A stretch of 64,000 nt of DNA from Megascapheus bottae (GCA_024803745.1 JANJXV010000025.1:21010610-21074609), one strand, 5' to 3'. Shown: positions 1 through 12,149, counted from the stretch's first letter. Program-made: numbers and translations. The notes: generated from the letters alone by a model not told the origin.

Positions 1-1223
1 CCTAAGGTAGATATATGTTTCGTTTTCTTGAAGGTAGTCTCTTAATGATCTTCTAAGGGGTGGCACCAGTTTATACACCCACCAGCAGCGTATCCGGAAT
101 CCTCCTCTACCACAGTCCAGCTGGCATGTGTTGGTGTTTATATTCTTGATGATGGCCATTCCTGTGAGGGGTGGGGTGGGGCTGGGTAAGAACTCAGTGT
201 TGTTTTGATTTGCATTTCAGCAGGCCTCTTTTCCCACAAAAGATCTCATAGCAGGAAATGGTTCTGATGCTTTCAGGGAAGGTAATAAGCAGGGCTTGTA
301 TCCATCAAACCTTTATCATAGGAAGGAAAACAGGACAGAGGAGACATTACAGGTTGTAAAGGGACACCCAGGTGCTTTATGGAGCAGTTGTCTGCTTGCT
401 GGGATATGTTCTTTTTTCCCCCCTTAGCTGCTGTTAAGATGCTCAGTCAAGCTTCAAAATATGTGCAAACCTGGTCCTAACTTCCTACATTTTGATGCAA
501 CTGGCCTGGGTTATAGTCTTGGCTTTAAGATTTGTTTGTAAACAATGCACAAGGTGATTCTACAACCAAAGTTGAAGAACCATTGTTTTGTTGTGTTGTG
601 TTTTTTTTTTTTTTTAAATAAAACCAATATCCCCTGCTCCCCACCCCCAATCCTCACCTCAGGTCAGACCACAAACAACTGAAATCTTGAAATCTGAATT
701 GCTCTAAGAAAGACCTAGGCATGAGCACGTTTAAAAGCTTTTCTGGCTATTTAATGTGCAGCCAGGGTTAAAAGCTAGTGTGTTTGGTGCTTATTAATTT
801 GAGTCTAACTGAAGAGCTATTAAGGATTTGCTCAGTGATGTCTAGGATTGCTCTTGTCCATTTTATAGCTTGCAATGACAAAGCAAATATAACTACTTTG
901 CAAAAGAAAATCTTTCTTATTAAAAAAAATTTCTCAGCAAATCCCCTAGAACGTTGTCTCTGCAAGTCTGATATTCTTCAGGGCCCTGAAATTCTTGCAA
1001 TATAATATGAATTGGGGAAGGTGGGTGTGGGGAGAGATAATATGAGATTTTTTTTTTTTGGTGATTCTCACCTATTTCTGGCTTTCCTTCTCTGAGTTGC
1101 TGGCAATTACATCGGTCCACTTTCTACACCTCTCCTTTCCAGTTTGACTTCAGATGGACTTTGTTGTTGCCTGGAATTATCTCCTTGAAAGAAAAATGAG
1201 AGGTGGCCCCTTCAAAGTTTGAC
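1..1223. other. Unassigned non-coding sequence
   Basis: Mostly single-copy-looking AT-rich sequence with a T14 run near 601. The few short open frames have no recognisable protein. No exon, tRNA or promoter found. Confidence 0.6.
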
Positions 1224-1410
1224 ATGAGAGCCCAGATGTTGCTGGCCCATGCCTATAAGCCTGGATACTTAGAAGGATTTGCAGTAGAAAGCCAGCTAGC
1301 CAGCGCGAAAGAGCTTACAATACTCCATCTCTAATGAGCCAGCAAAAAGCTAGACTGGAGAGGTGGCTCAAATGGCAGCATGCCAGATGTGAATAAGAGC
1401 TGGGCACTTG
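1224..1410 (+). mobile_element. Diverged 7SL/B1-headed Geo SINE (degraded)
   Basis: It carries the TGGCCCATGCCTATAAGCCT head and a GGTGGCTCAAATGGCAGCATG Geo-like segment, both decayed. The tail is followed by the IDL-Geo copy. Confidence 0.6.
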
Positions 1411-1601
1411 GCCAGGAGTTTGGCCTAGTGGTTAAAGTGCTTGCCTAGCATGCATGAAGACCTGGGTTCGATTCCTTGGTACCACATACGTAGAAAAAAG
1501 CCAGAAGTGGTGCTGAGGCTCCAGTGGTAGAGCTCTAGCCTTGAGAAAGTCCAAGGACATTGCTCAGGCCCTGAGTTCAAGCCCAGGACTGGAAAAAAAA
1601 A
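1411..1601 (+). mobile_element. IDL-Geo-type dimeric SINE
   Basis: The left half has A-box-like TGGCCTAGTGGTTAAAG and B-box-like GGGTTCGATTCC motifs of tRNA-Ala/ID SINEs. The right half is the Geo-type AGCCAGAAGTGGTGCTGAGG... CCTGAGTTCAAGCCCAGGAC unit with an A-rich tail. It is inserted between an older copy (about 1224-1410) and another SINE (1602-1850). Confidence 0.88.
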
Positions 1602-1888
1602 GAGCTGGGCACTGGTTGCTTATGCCTATAATCCTATCTACTCAGGAGGCTGAAGAACAAGATTCAAATCTGAAGAACAAGATTCAAAACCAGCCCAGGC
1701 ACAAAAATTCATGAGACTCTTATCTCCAATTTACTATCAGAAAACTGGAGACACTGTGGCTCAAGTGGTAGAGCGCTGGCCTTGAGCTGAAGAGCTCAGG
1801 GACAGCACCCAGGCCCAGAGTTCAAGCCTCATGAGCAAAGAAAGCCCAGCAAGAATATGAAACTCTGAGTTCAAGTCTGGGCATGAGT

Positions 1889-1922
<34 letters not shown>
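1602..1922 (+). mobile_element. 7SL/B1-headed Geo SINE with (AC)n tail
   Basis: B1-like head (GCTGGGCACTGGTTGCTTAT... CTACTCAGGAGGCTGA), then TTATCTCCAATTTACTATCA, then the Geo half (GTGGCTCAAGTGGTAGAGCG), ending near 1850. Forty nt later (AC)16 runs 1891-1922. The name '7SL/B1-headed Geo' is mine: a B1-like front on the right half shared with IDL-Geo. Confidence 0.85.
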
Positions 1923-1924
<2 letters not shown>

Positions 1925-3179
1925 CAGTTATCCCATAAGTTGGTGTGTATGTGTGGGGGGTATGCTAAGAGCCTATAGATTGTTGGCAGATATGGTTAAA
2001 AATCTAGGCATGTCACATTAAAATGAGTGTTGAGTGTAGATGATAACAGCTCTGGCTGTATAACTGACATGGCTTCACACGGTACTATTTGGGTTTTGCT
2101 GTGTAGCAGCCATCTCGTGTCACTGCAGTTTACCACGGACCCCACCCCACTTCTACTGTAGTCCCAACACAGCCTGCTCCTACCACTGATCACTAAGTCT
2201 CCGAAAATGCTGGAGCTTGCACGACATTTTGATTTGTGTTTAAAGAGGCTCAGACACATTGCAAGCGCTAAATTAAGGGTAGCTCTTAAAAGCAATAATA
2301 ATCATGATATTCAAAGAGGGTAATTCCGAGGCCAGATAGAGAAAGATCCAGGAATTTTCCCTGCATAACAGCACTGAACCAATTTTTTTTTTTAAAAAGG
2401 AACTCTCCTTTTTTTTCCTAGTCAACATTGCAACGTGGAAAAAGTTCTTTGTAAGTTGCACAAAACCCTTCCAACTAATAGAAACAGGGCCTGCAGAAGC
2501 TAGGTGATTATTATTATTATTTATCATTGTCACCTAATTAGATATGATTTCAATAATTGCCTGAAAACAGATCATCTGAAATTCATGAAAGGAGGTTCCA
2601 TGCCAGTGGTGAGAGCTGTAAGGTTCTGAGGACATGTCTCTCTGGGGCTGAGCCAGGCTGACGGGCACAGAGGACCGAGGGGGGGCTGGGAACCTGGAGT
2701 AGCCAGGCCCGTGGGTCATCTTGAGGACAGATCCAGGGACCTTGACTCTCTTTTCCAAGGCCAACTCCAGCCTTTCCTCTCCCTGTGAGGCCGTCTCATT
2801 TGCTTTCCCATTCCCCACCACCACACCCAGTGCCTTTGCTTTTCTAGAAGCTAGTTGCTGAGTCGTGTGCATTTACTTTGTCTGCTAATTATATGCTTGG
2901 CCAAGTCTAACTGAGCTCCTATGGTTTCTTTTGCCTCTAACTTCCTACTGAGCTCTTCAATAGGCGCTTACTTTGTGTGGATTCACTGATTGACTACACG
3001 TGCCTGTGTTCTTGTCCTGATATGTGTGGTCCATCTGTAGATGCGTGTGAAAACTCCCCTCCACATACTGGAAACAACACCTGCAGAACCATAGCCCCCC
3101 CCCCCAATTTGCAAAGGCTGAGTGCAACCAGTCATCCCTTCTTTCTTGCATAAAGGACAAAAGATAGATGATCCCAGGA
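1923..3179. other. Unassigned non-coding sequence
   Basis: No recognised element. Short frames of up to 112 codons on the minus strand (2534-2872) have no family features. Confidence 0.55.
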
Positions 3180-3330
3180 TCTCTTTTGTTCCGTTTGTGT
3201 GTGCGCATGTGCGTGGGCATATGCATGTGTGCATGAGTGTGCATGAGTGTGTGTAGGCACTCACAGACGTGGGCATAGGTGCATATGTGCTCAAGTGTGT
3301 GTCTGTTCGTGCACGTGCTTGTGTTTGTAT
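3180..3330. repeat. Imperfect alternating TG/CA-rich tract
   Basis: TGTGTGTGCGCATGTGCGTG and GCATGAGTGT repeats alternate purine and pyrimidine for about 150 nt. They create overlapping spurious reading frames. Confidence 0.85.
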
Positions 3331-3709
3331 ACAAAGCATTATTCTTTGGCAGTGAGTACAGAAAGGAAAAGGAAGTGGAATTAAGAGCAAAGGAAGAATG
3401 AGTTGCACTTAACCAAGTTAAATTCTTGTACAAAAATTCTTCTCTTTGGAAAAGCAGTTTCAAAGAATTGTGGAGCCACTACACAGACTTTTCATTGGAA
3501 AGGGGTGGCAGGCAGTGCAGAAGGGTCAGGCAGCCCTTTCCAGGCCCTTCAGCCATAGAATGACCTTGGTTCCTTCTCAATGACATGAAATTGCATGGAA
3601 CCCAGTCAGTTGAGAATGAACCCCGAAATGTCCTCCAGGAAAAAGACTTTGGGGCGCCTTGGGTGGGAAGGAAATGAAGAGGAAAGAAATGGCTGAAATA
3701 TTCATTTTG

Positions 3710-3711
<2 letters not shown>

Positions 3712-3754
<43 letters not shown>

Positions 3755-3761
3755 GCACACC
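3712..3761. repeat. (CA)n microsatellite
   Basis: Uninterrupted CA/AC dinucleotide run of about 40 nt, ending in GCACGCAC. Confidence 0.97.
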
Positions 3762-3799
3762 AGGTGGGGTTTTTCCTTGTTATTTGTTTGTCTGTTTGT

Positions 3800-3962
3800 A
3801 CCAGTTCTGGGGTGTCGACTCAGGGCCTCATGCTTTTAACTTAGTTTTTTCATTCAAGGCTGGTGCTCTACCACTCGAACCACAGCTCCACTTCTGGCTT
3901 TGTGGTGGTTAATTGGCTAAGAATTGCTCACACTTTCCTGCCCAGGCTGGCTTTGGAACCAA
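3800..3962 (-). mobile_element. 7SL/B1-headed Geo SINE, reverse, truncated
   Basis: Reverse Geo half (GGTGCTCTACCACTCGAACC, ACAGCTCCACTTCTGGCTTT, GTGGTTAATTGG) then CCTGCCCAGGCTGGCTTTG. The 7SL end is missing. Confidence 0.8.
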
Positions 3963-4516
3963 TGGAAGGGACTGAAAGTCACAGGACAGAGAACACAGAT
4001 GAGAAGCACATAGAAGCAGCTCAAGGGGTGTCTGTCCAGGTGAGTGATACAGACACAGAGCACAGGGATGAGATCCACTGTGGTGGCTTCCTGGTGTTTC
4101 CCCCCTGCTCATTGAGAAGCTGCTTCTGCCTGTAGCATGGTGATCCAGGAATTCCATGTTCCTGCTCAGTCCATCTTGCAGCCTTCTCCCCCACTCAGAA
4201 TTTCAAGTCCTCCAACTTTCCCTCACTTATATTAAAAATAGGCTTTATTCGTCCCAGAACAAGGAAGCTTATTGGACATACAGGCGGCAGTTAAGCCTAG
4301 TGGGTTGGTTGGAAGCATTATACTTAATTACTTTCTTTTGTTTTGCCTGGAAGCCATGACACCAGTATTAAGTGCCAATGGGATCTGAAGTGCATTTGAT
4401 TTAGCTGAAAGAAGGGTTGTGGGGTTTACAAGCTCTCAGATATTTAAAAACAAAAAAAACAAAAACAAAGTGAGGAATATACTGCACCTTCTTGCTTTTT
4501 TCCTGGCCACCTCCCT

Positions 4517-4735
4517 GCTGAGTCCAGCAATGGGGCTTGAACTCAGCACTTGCTCAGCTTTCTTGCTCACAGCTGGTACTCTACCACTTGAGTCATGCTT
4601 CCAGTCTGGCATTTTGCTAGTTAGTTGAAGATAGAATCTCACAGACTCTTTGGTGGAGGGCTGGCTTCAAATTGTTTTGACCAACTGGATCACTTCCTGA
4701 GTAGTTTGGATAACAGGTTCCTGGGCTGTTATGAG
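4517..4735 (-). mobile_element. 7SL/B1-headed Geo SINE, reverse, old
   Basis: GGGGCTTGAACTCAGCACTT, GGTACTCTACCACTTGAGTC and CTTCCTGAGTAGTTTGGATA mark a decayed full-length reverse copy. Confidence 0.75.
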
Positions 4736-4985
4736 TCTTCATGATGCCATGAGAAATCCAGATGGCATCCATTTTTGATTACAGGAGATTAGGGGATGGC
4801 TCTTATTTCTTCTCCTTCATGGTCACAACATAGTTGCTTTACTTCCAGGCATTGTATTTGTCATCAAGAGAAAGAAATGGATGTGGAGAGCAGGGGGCAG
4901 AAGCCTGCTCCACAGTGTACCCACATCAGTATGCAACTATTATTTGTACATAACTCACTTTCCCTGAGATCTGATACCAACATCT

Positions 4986-5026
4986 CATTGGACAGGAAGT
5001 GCCCTGTGGACACTTCCTGTCCAATG
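4986..5026. repeat. Perfect 16-bp inverted repeat with mirrored CCAAT and ETS motifs
   Basis: The arms 4986-5001 (CATTGGACAGGAAGTG) and 5011-5026 are exact reverse complements around a 9-nt loop. Each arm holds an ETS-type core (ACAGGAAGTG) and a CCAAT box. No gene was found beside it. Confidence 0.95.
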
Positions 5027-6261
5027 GGTATAGATTGGGGAGGGAGTTGGGGAGGAGAGGAAGCTTTCGGAAGCTCTGTCCCAACATCCATAGTGGGTAA
5101 CACCAGCAGACTTAGCTGCTCCAAAGATGGGGCGAGGCTTTTCTCCTGGAGACAAAAAGAAAAATATTCACTTTATTATTTCCTCCCATCCCTGCCAGAC
5201 CACACATCCCCAACATGGAAGCAAAGAACAGGCTCTCCCCCGACACACAATGTAAAAGAAAATGAACTTAAATAAACCAACCAGTTAACAAATAAACCGA
5301 GGAGCAGGAAGCAGGAAGAGTTGTCTCTGCCATGGATAGATCTGAGCCTGGCTTTATCTTTCCCTAATAGAGGTGATGGGTAAGTCTTTTGGATGTGGAA
5401 GTGGGGTAGAAGATAAATGCATTTTAAATATGTGATTAGCTAGGTTTGGAATTGAACCTCCTCTAATTAATTGACCAGACCCCCACCCTCACCCCGCAAC
5501 ACACACACCTGAAGATCCCCCTCTCACAGGCACTGGAGTGGAGCGGGAGCCTGGGGTAGGGAAGAAGCCAGCTGACAGCCTGCTTAGTTGGGTGAACCAG
5601 GGAGATCCCCATTAAATGAATATACAGTCGATTAATACTTGAGCCCTGGGACTCTCTGAGCATGCTCAGTGATGGTCAATTAGGGCTGGTGGATGATTGA
5701 TTATGCATGTGTGTGCTAGGGTGAGAGGGGGGAGGGGAACTTGGTACCCAGTGGTAATTTCCAACAGCCATTTCCAGCACAGATAAAGTCTGTATGCCAG
5801 GGAGAAAATGAGGTAGGAAAACAACCCTAGCAAGCAGCTGGTCTTGCCAGCTCGATAAACTCAGTACCATGTGGTTACGAGGTGCTATTAAAAAAAACCC
5901 CAAAAACGGAATGTAGGAATAAAAATGAAGTGCAATAATGAAGTAAGATAGCAGTTCTTGAGAGATGACGATGAATAAGATTGTCCTAGAAATTTTATGC
6001 ACTTTATCTCACTTAATGCTCACCATGGCTTAGGTGAGTAACTCGGGTTATATTTCAGCTGAGGAAAAGGAAAGACAGATAGGGTCAATAAATATATTCA
6101 GGTCACACAGGGAGAAGCAGATCTGAGGGAGCCCTTTACCAGAAGGGGAGAGATGTCCTTAAATGTTCAGCTTCCCTTGAGGCCAGACTCTTACCCTTCC
6201 CTCCTCCCTAACTCCCCTTCTCCATCTTCCTCTCCTCCTCTTTGTCTATCTATCTGTCTGT

Positions 6262-6345
6262 CTGCAGCCAGAATTGAACTCAAGTCCTTGTGTTTGAATG
6301 TAAAGCAGGCATTCCACAGCTTGAGCCACACCTCTAGCCCCCCTT
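6262..6345 (-). mobile_element. ID-like tRNA-derived SINE, reverse, old
   Basis: Read on the minus strand: GGGGCTAGAGGTGTGGCTCA with a later TTGAGTTCAATTCTGGC B-box-like segment. Decayed. Confidence 0.5.
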
Positions 6346-7078
6346 TTGCTTTAGTTACTTTCCAAACAAAGCTGTGTATTTATGTTCAAGCCATCCAGGG
6401 CTTCTATCTTCCTATTTTTATTTCCCTCATAGCTGGGTGTCCAGGGAGAACTGCCAGCTTTTATTGGTTGAGATGAGGTCTCAGGAACGTTTTGCGAAGG
6501 CTGACCTTATGTATCTCCTAAGCTCTACCTCTGGAGTAGCTCAGATTAAAGGTACAACCACCTTTTCATCAAAACTTTCTTGAGCCAGTCTGTCTCCCTG
6601 GAAATCAAATGGTCCCCAACTAAAAGCACAACCACACTTGTAGAGAACTGCCTTCCTTCCAGGCTCCTCTGTCAGAAAATCTGGGTTCCCACATTCCCCT
6701 CACCCCCATTCTGTGATAATGGGGTCTTCATTGCTAACTTTCAAAGCCCCTCTCGTTTGATTCAGCCCCATACTTCCAGTCATGCCCAGTGTTTATTCTC
6801 AGCCTTCTTTTCTTATCACCCACACTGATAGTTTTGATGTATGTCTCTAATATGTGCTCCTTTATAAAAACATGAAGGGTGGATTTTTATGTGTATATGA
6901 TTTTAATACACTTAAGTAGCCATGTGCAGTTAATCTCATCTAGCCTTCTTCCTTTTTTTTTTTACTTAGCACCGCATTTTAAATCTCTACCCCAATTTCC
7001 CTCTTTTGCTATGATTCCCTGTTGCTTACTTTGAAGCAAGACCCCACGATGTACATTTCTTTTAAGAGCTTGTGTTAG
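6346..7078. other. Unassigned non-coding sequence
   Basis: AT-rich, nothing recognised. Confidence 0.55.
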
Positions 7079-7302
7079 GAAATCCAGGCATTAGTGTATC
7101 AGTCCCATAATCCTAGCTACTCAAGAGGCTGAGATCTGAGGATCGTGGTTCAAAGCCAGCAGAGGCAAGGAAGTCTCTGTGACTCACTACTCAGAAAAAG
7201 CCAGAAGTGGTGCTGTGGCTCAAGTGGTAGAGCACTAGCCTTGAGAAAGAGAAACTTAAAGAAAGTGCCTAGGCCCAGAGTTCATGCCCCAAGACCAGCA
7301 AA
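7079..7302 (+). mobile_element. 7SL/B1-headed Geo SINE
   Basis: CATAATCCTAGCTACTCAAG, AGGCTGAGATCTGAGGATCG and AGCCAGAAGTGGTGCTGTGG, ending in GCCCCAAGACCAGCAAAAAA. The segment between head and Geo half is shortened. Confidence 0.85.
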
Positions 7303-7357
7303 AAAATTTTTTAAAAATAAGAAAAATCTAACATTGTGAAATTTTCTCCTCAAAGAG

Positions 7358-7440
7358 GACTTGGAGATGTCACTCAGTGGTAGAAGGCTCACCTACCATA
7401 CACAACACTCTGGGTTCAATCCCAGCACCATTATACAGCG
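7358..7440 (+). mobile_element. ID-type SINE monomer
   Basis: GGAGATGTCACTCAGTGGTA (A-box region) and CTGGGTTCAATCCCAGCACC (B-box region), with no Geo half. Confidence 0.7.
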
Positions 7441-8024
7441 AAGCAAAACCAACCAACAATAACAAGAAAAAAGAGGCATGTGATAGTATTTTTCAACTTC
7501 TTCCAGTTTTACCAAGAAAGAGGATGGTCTGAATTGTGGAGAAGAATCATGGGTCTGAGACCCCATTGCATTCTTTTTGGAGAGTCAAGATAGAGAGTCA
7601 AAAAGTGTCTAGGGAGCGTCGGCACTAGATCGCAAGCCTTTATTCCGGCTTCTGAGAACTCAGAGATAAAATGGATGGATATTTGAAATTAGGACTCTTA
7701 GTTGAGATGACCTGAAACCCCACTCAAGTTAGCTCATGCTGAATGAAGATGCATTTCCTGGCTTGTGAATCTCAGCAGTGCACGATAGGGTAAGCAGCAG
7801 GAGTATCTGGGTCCACTGCTGAAGAGAAAGGAAATCTGACATTGATCTCTTTCCATCTTTCTGGTTCTGCTTTGTCTAGACTGACCTCCTTCTTCCACTG
7901 AGTTTTTCTCCAAAGAGAGGCAGAAATGGCCAGGGCTTCCCAGTTGTGGTCATAGGGTATCAGTACCATAAGCTTCAGGCTTACAAGCCTGTGTGTTGGG
8001 GTTCCAGGGAACCAGTGACTCAAA

Positions 8025-8350
8025 CAGATTTGGGTTCAAATCCCAGCACTGCTACTTTCTAACTGTGATTCAAGCATGTCCCTTAACCTCTGTGAGTTTC
8101 ATTTGCCTCCACCGAGAAATAGAAGTTCCTTTACACCATAAAGCAGGAGCATAAGACAAAAATTTTCATGTCCAACCTGGCATAGACTCCCAACCATGGA
8201 AGCCATTGCATCACATCTCCAGGTGCTGATACTAAGCAGGGTACGTGTATATCCCACCCTTTGTGGTGAAAACCCTAAAGCCAAGCACTGTGGATGAATC
8301 ATTTTTGTCTTGCTCATACTTAGGACATAGTAGACACTCAGCAAACACCA
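8025..8350 (+). repeat. MIR-type ancient SINE, partial
   Basis: GGGTTCAAATCCCAGCACTG, CCCTTAACCTCTGTGAGTTT and, after a gap, ACATAGTAGACACTCAGCAA resemble the MIR core and 3' end. The middle is not recognisable. Confidence 0.6.
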
Positions 8351-8862
8351 GTGAGGTAACTGACTATTTATTGTTCACTTGAGTTCTGGCCCAGAATTCA
8401 TACTTCAGGTGAATCATGATGAGTATGAGCTGCGGGGCCTCCTTCCTAGAGAAATTCCAACATCACCTTCCATTTAACCTTGAGTAAAGCATCAGAGCTT
8501 CGTTTTAACCCAAATCCCTGGACACACCTTAAAGTGCTGGGTCCCTGGTGAACATAATTAGCTGATTCTTGAAGACTTATGTAGAGAAAGGTCAGTGAAT
8601 GGTAGAGTTGGGGCAGGTTGAGATATGAGCAATAAATGGAATAAGCTGTATTCCGTGAGAGTACACATAGAGATAAATAGACTTTGTAAATTTAGTATGG
8701 CAAGATTTTAATAAATGAGGCCAATTGGGATGCGTGGGGCTTCATAGATCATGCACTGTATTTATATTCCTGACAACTTTCTTTGCTTGATCAATATATT
8801 TATTACAGCCTACTTCACCATTGCTCACAAGACAGATACTTTATCATGTTAGACAGAATTAA

Positions 8863-9192
8863 GTGCCAGGCACCAGTAGCTCATGCCTGAAGTTCTAGCT
8901 CCTTGGAGGGCTGATATTGTGGGGATTACATTCTGAGGGCAGAAAAGTTCATGAGAGCTCTCATCCCCCTCACAACCCCTTATTCTGGATGTGGTTGCAT
9001 GCCTGTTATCCTGCCTACCGGGAAGCTTTACCTGGATGGATAACACAACCCAGGTATGAGCCCAGGTAGTGGAAGTGAGACCCTATATTTGAAATAATGA
9101 GCAAAAATCAAGGCTGGAGGTATGGCTCAACGGTTAAGAATAGCAAGTGCAAGGACCAAGTTCAAACCCTAATACCACCAAAAAAAAAAAAA
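8863..9192 (+). mobile_element. B1-like plus ID-like dimeric SINE, old
   Basis: The left part (CCAGGCACCAGTAGCTCATG) is B1-like. The right part (GGAGGTATGGCTCAACGGTT, CAAGTTCAAACCCTAATACC) is ID-like, ending in an A-rich tail. This dimer lacks the Geo half. Confidence 0.6.
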
Positions 9193-9439
9193 GAAGAAGA
9201 AAAAGAAGTGGAGTATGGTCATAGCTGACTGACTGAGAAAAGAAGACCCACACTCACTATCCCCCCATCTCCTCTTTCTTGGACATGAGTGCTCCAACTT
9301 CTAAGATTTTCAGACTCAGACTGAATTAGACCACTCTGCTTCTCTGGGATAGGAGGTGCTTACCATGTCATTTCTTGGAATCCATAGTTTTGGTAACAAA
9401 TTCCTGTCATAAATCCTTTCTTATGTAATCATAGAGACA

Positions 9440-9513
9440 GTTTGGGGCTTCCTGGGGATTGAACCCAAGACCTTGCTCTCACTAGACAAGCGCTCTAACA
9501 CTTGAGAACTCTG
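9440..9513 (-). mobile_element. ID-type SINE monomer, reverse
   Basis: CTGGGGATTGAACCCAAGAC (reverse B box), CTAGACAAGCGCTCTAACAC and TTGAG match a reversed ID element. Confidence 0.65.
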
Positions 9514-9786
9514 ACAAAGACACCTGATCATCTGGGTAAAGACTGCTCTCCACTACCTGAGGGGAGAGCACACATTCCTGAAGTCTGATTGGCCCAGCTT
9601 GATTCAGATCATCTTCCTCTAAACCAATCATCTATAGCCAACAGAAAAGACCAAGCCATAACCTTGCTGAGAGCCACATTCGGATGGTGAGAATTGGTCA
9701 AAGGGTAGAAAAGTTTGTGGGATAGGAGAAAGTGGGTTTTACTGAATGGTGATCCAGCCAGTATTCAATATTAAAAAATGTTTCTG

Positions 9787-10028
9787 AGCAGGGTGCTGGT
9801 GGGTGCTCACGCCTGTATTCCTAGCTACTCAGGAAATTGAGATCTGAGGATCGTGATTCAAAACCAGCCTGGGCAGGAAAGTCCCTGAGACTCTTATCTA
9901 CAATGAAACACTAGAAAACCACTTTGAGCACTGGAGATCAAAGTGTAGAACACTAACCTTGAGCAAGAGAGCTCAAGGAAGCACCAAAGTACTGGGTTCA
10001 AACCCCATGACTGACAAAAAAGGAAAAA
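9787..10028 (+). mobile_element. 7SL/B1-headed Geo SINE
   Basis: GGGTGCTCACGCCTGTATTC, CTGAGACTCTTATCTACAAT, then a decayed Geo half ending in AACCCCATGACTGACAAAAA. Confidence 0.8.
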
Positions 10029-11734
10029 CATCTCTGATCAGTGTTAACTTACTCTTCACTTTAAAAATGCTCTCATCACAGGTGAGATAGACTCACCACC
10101 TGACTACCAAGGTGATGTGTCAATGTCGATATGCTAACTCATTACCCAATTTCATCTCTGGAGGTCCAGACCTACAAGGTCCTTGAACTTGCCACTGTCT
10201 CTCACATCTCTAGATTTCCGCATCTATGCTTCAACCAGAAATTATTTTCTTCCCATCACTGCCCACCGATCCTTAAAATACCTAACACACTGCCTTTAAT
10301 CAGAACGACTTCTCTGACCCTCCTGCCTTAACTCAACGCCTGCCACCAAAACCAGGTCCCAAAGCACCTTGTCTCTTGTTTATCTTCCTCTCTCTTTCTC
10401 TCACATGTGTGCACACATCCTTCGATTTGATGATGAACTTCTTAAGCTCAAGGGCTATCTTAGATCTCTAAGTCTTCAAACTCAATACCCAACACCGAGG
10501 AGCACAGCTAATGTTTACTTAAATGAAAGGACTTTTAGAGAAGGGCCCTTCACAGACCATGGAGGTGGTAGAAGTGTGGGGAGAGATGGGGAGATATGAA
10601 ATTAGAATTCAGAGCCAGGCCACTAACGATATGGGAATTACGGCACTGTAATATTTAGTGGAAAATTTTTTCAACAAGAGCTTCTTTGGTTTCTAATTAG
10701 GGGAATTATGTTAATGAGACACCTTGTAAAAATCCCAGATAATCATGTCCCAAAGTTACCCCACTGGGTCTCATTTAGATAGAAAGGATAACAGAAAGGG
10801 TGGTAATGAAGACATCTCCAACCTCAATTAGCCTGGTGTTGCCCTAGTGACACCTCCAGGATCTCCTGTCTGCAGGGCACCTAATGGGTAGCTCAGAGAT
10901 CCACAGCCGTCGGGGCTTTTCCTATTAAAGTCCTTGATTACCCTTTCCAATGACTCATTTGCCAAGTGTTCCTCTTCTTGGGCCCACTGTTTGTCTTTAT
11001 GCAACAGAAATTAACCTCCAGCATGGATTCCTTGGCTCTCTCATTGCATGACCTCAGCATCTGAGAAGGCAGGAATAGAATTATGTAGAGATATCCGATG
11101 TGGACTTTGGCCTTTAAGGAGCTGACATCTGAAATATTAGCCAGAAATGCATGATGGCAGGTACTGATGTTTGAATTCATTTGTTCATCCATTTCATCTG
11201 TTTTCCTGTCTGCTCTGTTTTAGTAGAATGTTCTTACGCAGCTCTGTCTCCCTGACCACAGTTGTTGGTTCTAATGTAGGCTTTGGATTTTCTCCAGGAA
11301 AACAGATGTGTTTGGGGAGTAGAGGATGGACAGTGAGACTCTTTCCAAGTATAGAACTTTGTTAAGATGTATAATTTACAGCTGCTACACTGGGACAATA
11401 AAGACGAGACAAAGATGGAGGAGGTGCCTGTTCCAGTTCCTCTTGTTTCTGAGGCAGAAGTGCCTTTGTCCATTGGGAAGCTGGAGTGTTAGCTCTGTTT
11501 TAAGGGTGAAGAAATAAAATTGCCTAACTTCACTTGAGGGAATAATAACTTTTTCTTAATATGCATTCTTCTCTACCTGTGATATTCAGCTGTCTGTCCG
11601 CTCATGCATCTACCCACCCTAGCAGCTGGGTGATGATCTCACTTCTGGTCAGGGGTAGGACATAGGTAGAAAGCTAAACAGAGTTTCTGAGTCCTATCCT
11701 TGGTCAGAAAAGGTGACTCCCCTGCTCCAATTCC

Positions 11735-11870
11735 CTTCCTAGCTGAGGCTCAGGCTTATGAGTTTTCTCATTCTCCAATCAGGGAATGGTTCAGAATGAG
11801 CATGTGACCCCAAACTAGCCAATAAGATGTGATGGGGAAAAGATCTTCAAGGGGCTTCTGGGAAAAAAAT
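11735..11870. repeat. Possible ancient interspersed repeat, family not identified
   Basis: A segment containing CATGTGACCCCAAACTAGCC and AATAAGATGTGATGGGGAAA resembles phrases in old mammalian transposon fossils. I cannot name the family. Confidence 0.35.
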
Positions 11871-12149
11871 CTTACATTTCTTAAATGAAGATGACAAGAG
11901 TGCAGCAATCTCACTTAGTTTCCCAGGTGTTTGTCACCTGAAAATACCGCAACCTTCATGTCTCAGTCTCTGAGTCTGCTGAGGGCTAAAGTGGTAGGAA
12001 CTTGGCTCACCTATGATATTGTTGGCTGAATTTGACCACACCTGGAGTCCACTTTCACCCTGAAGGTAAGATGACATGTCACTCAATATCTGAAGCCAGT
12101 TCAAGTCCTGTATTCTGTTACTCACAGCTGAAATCATCATGACATCTTC

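Larger units (their letters stand above)
3963..6261. other. Unassigned sequence around the palindrome and one old SINE
   Basis: Apart from the reverse SINE (4517-4735) and the inverted repeat at 4986-5026, I recognise nothing. An open frame across 4796-5275 (+) has no known domain. Confidence 0.55.

Noticed and set aside
1411..1480. tRNA gene, because of A- and B-box-like motifs (also in the other IDL copies)
   Set aside because: The sequence cannot fold into a full cloverleaf and continues into a SINE right half with a poly(A) tail.
2957..3463. Two overlapping minus-strand frames of 141 and 168 codons
   Set aside because: Both run through the TG/CA-rich tract and owe their length to it; the histidine/threonine-rich part is microsatellite translation.
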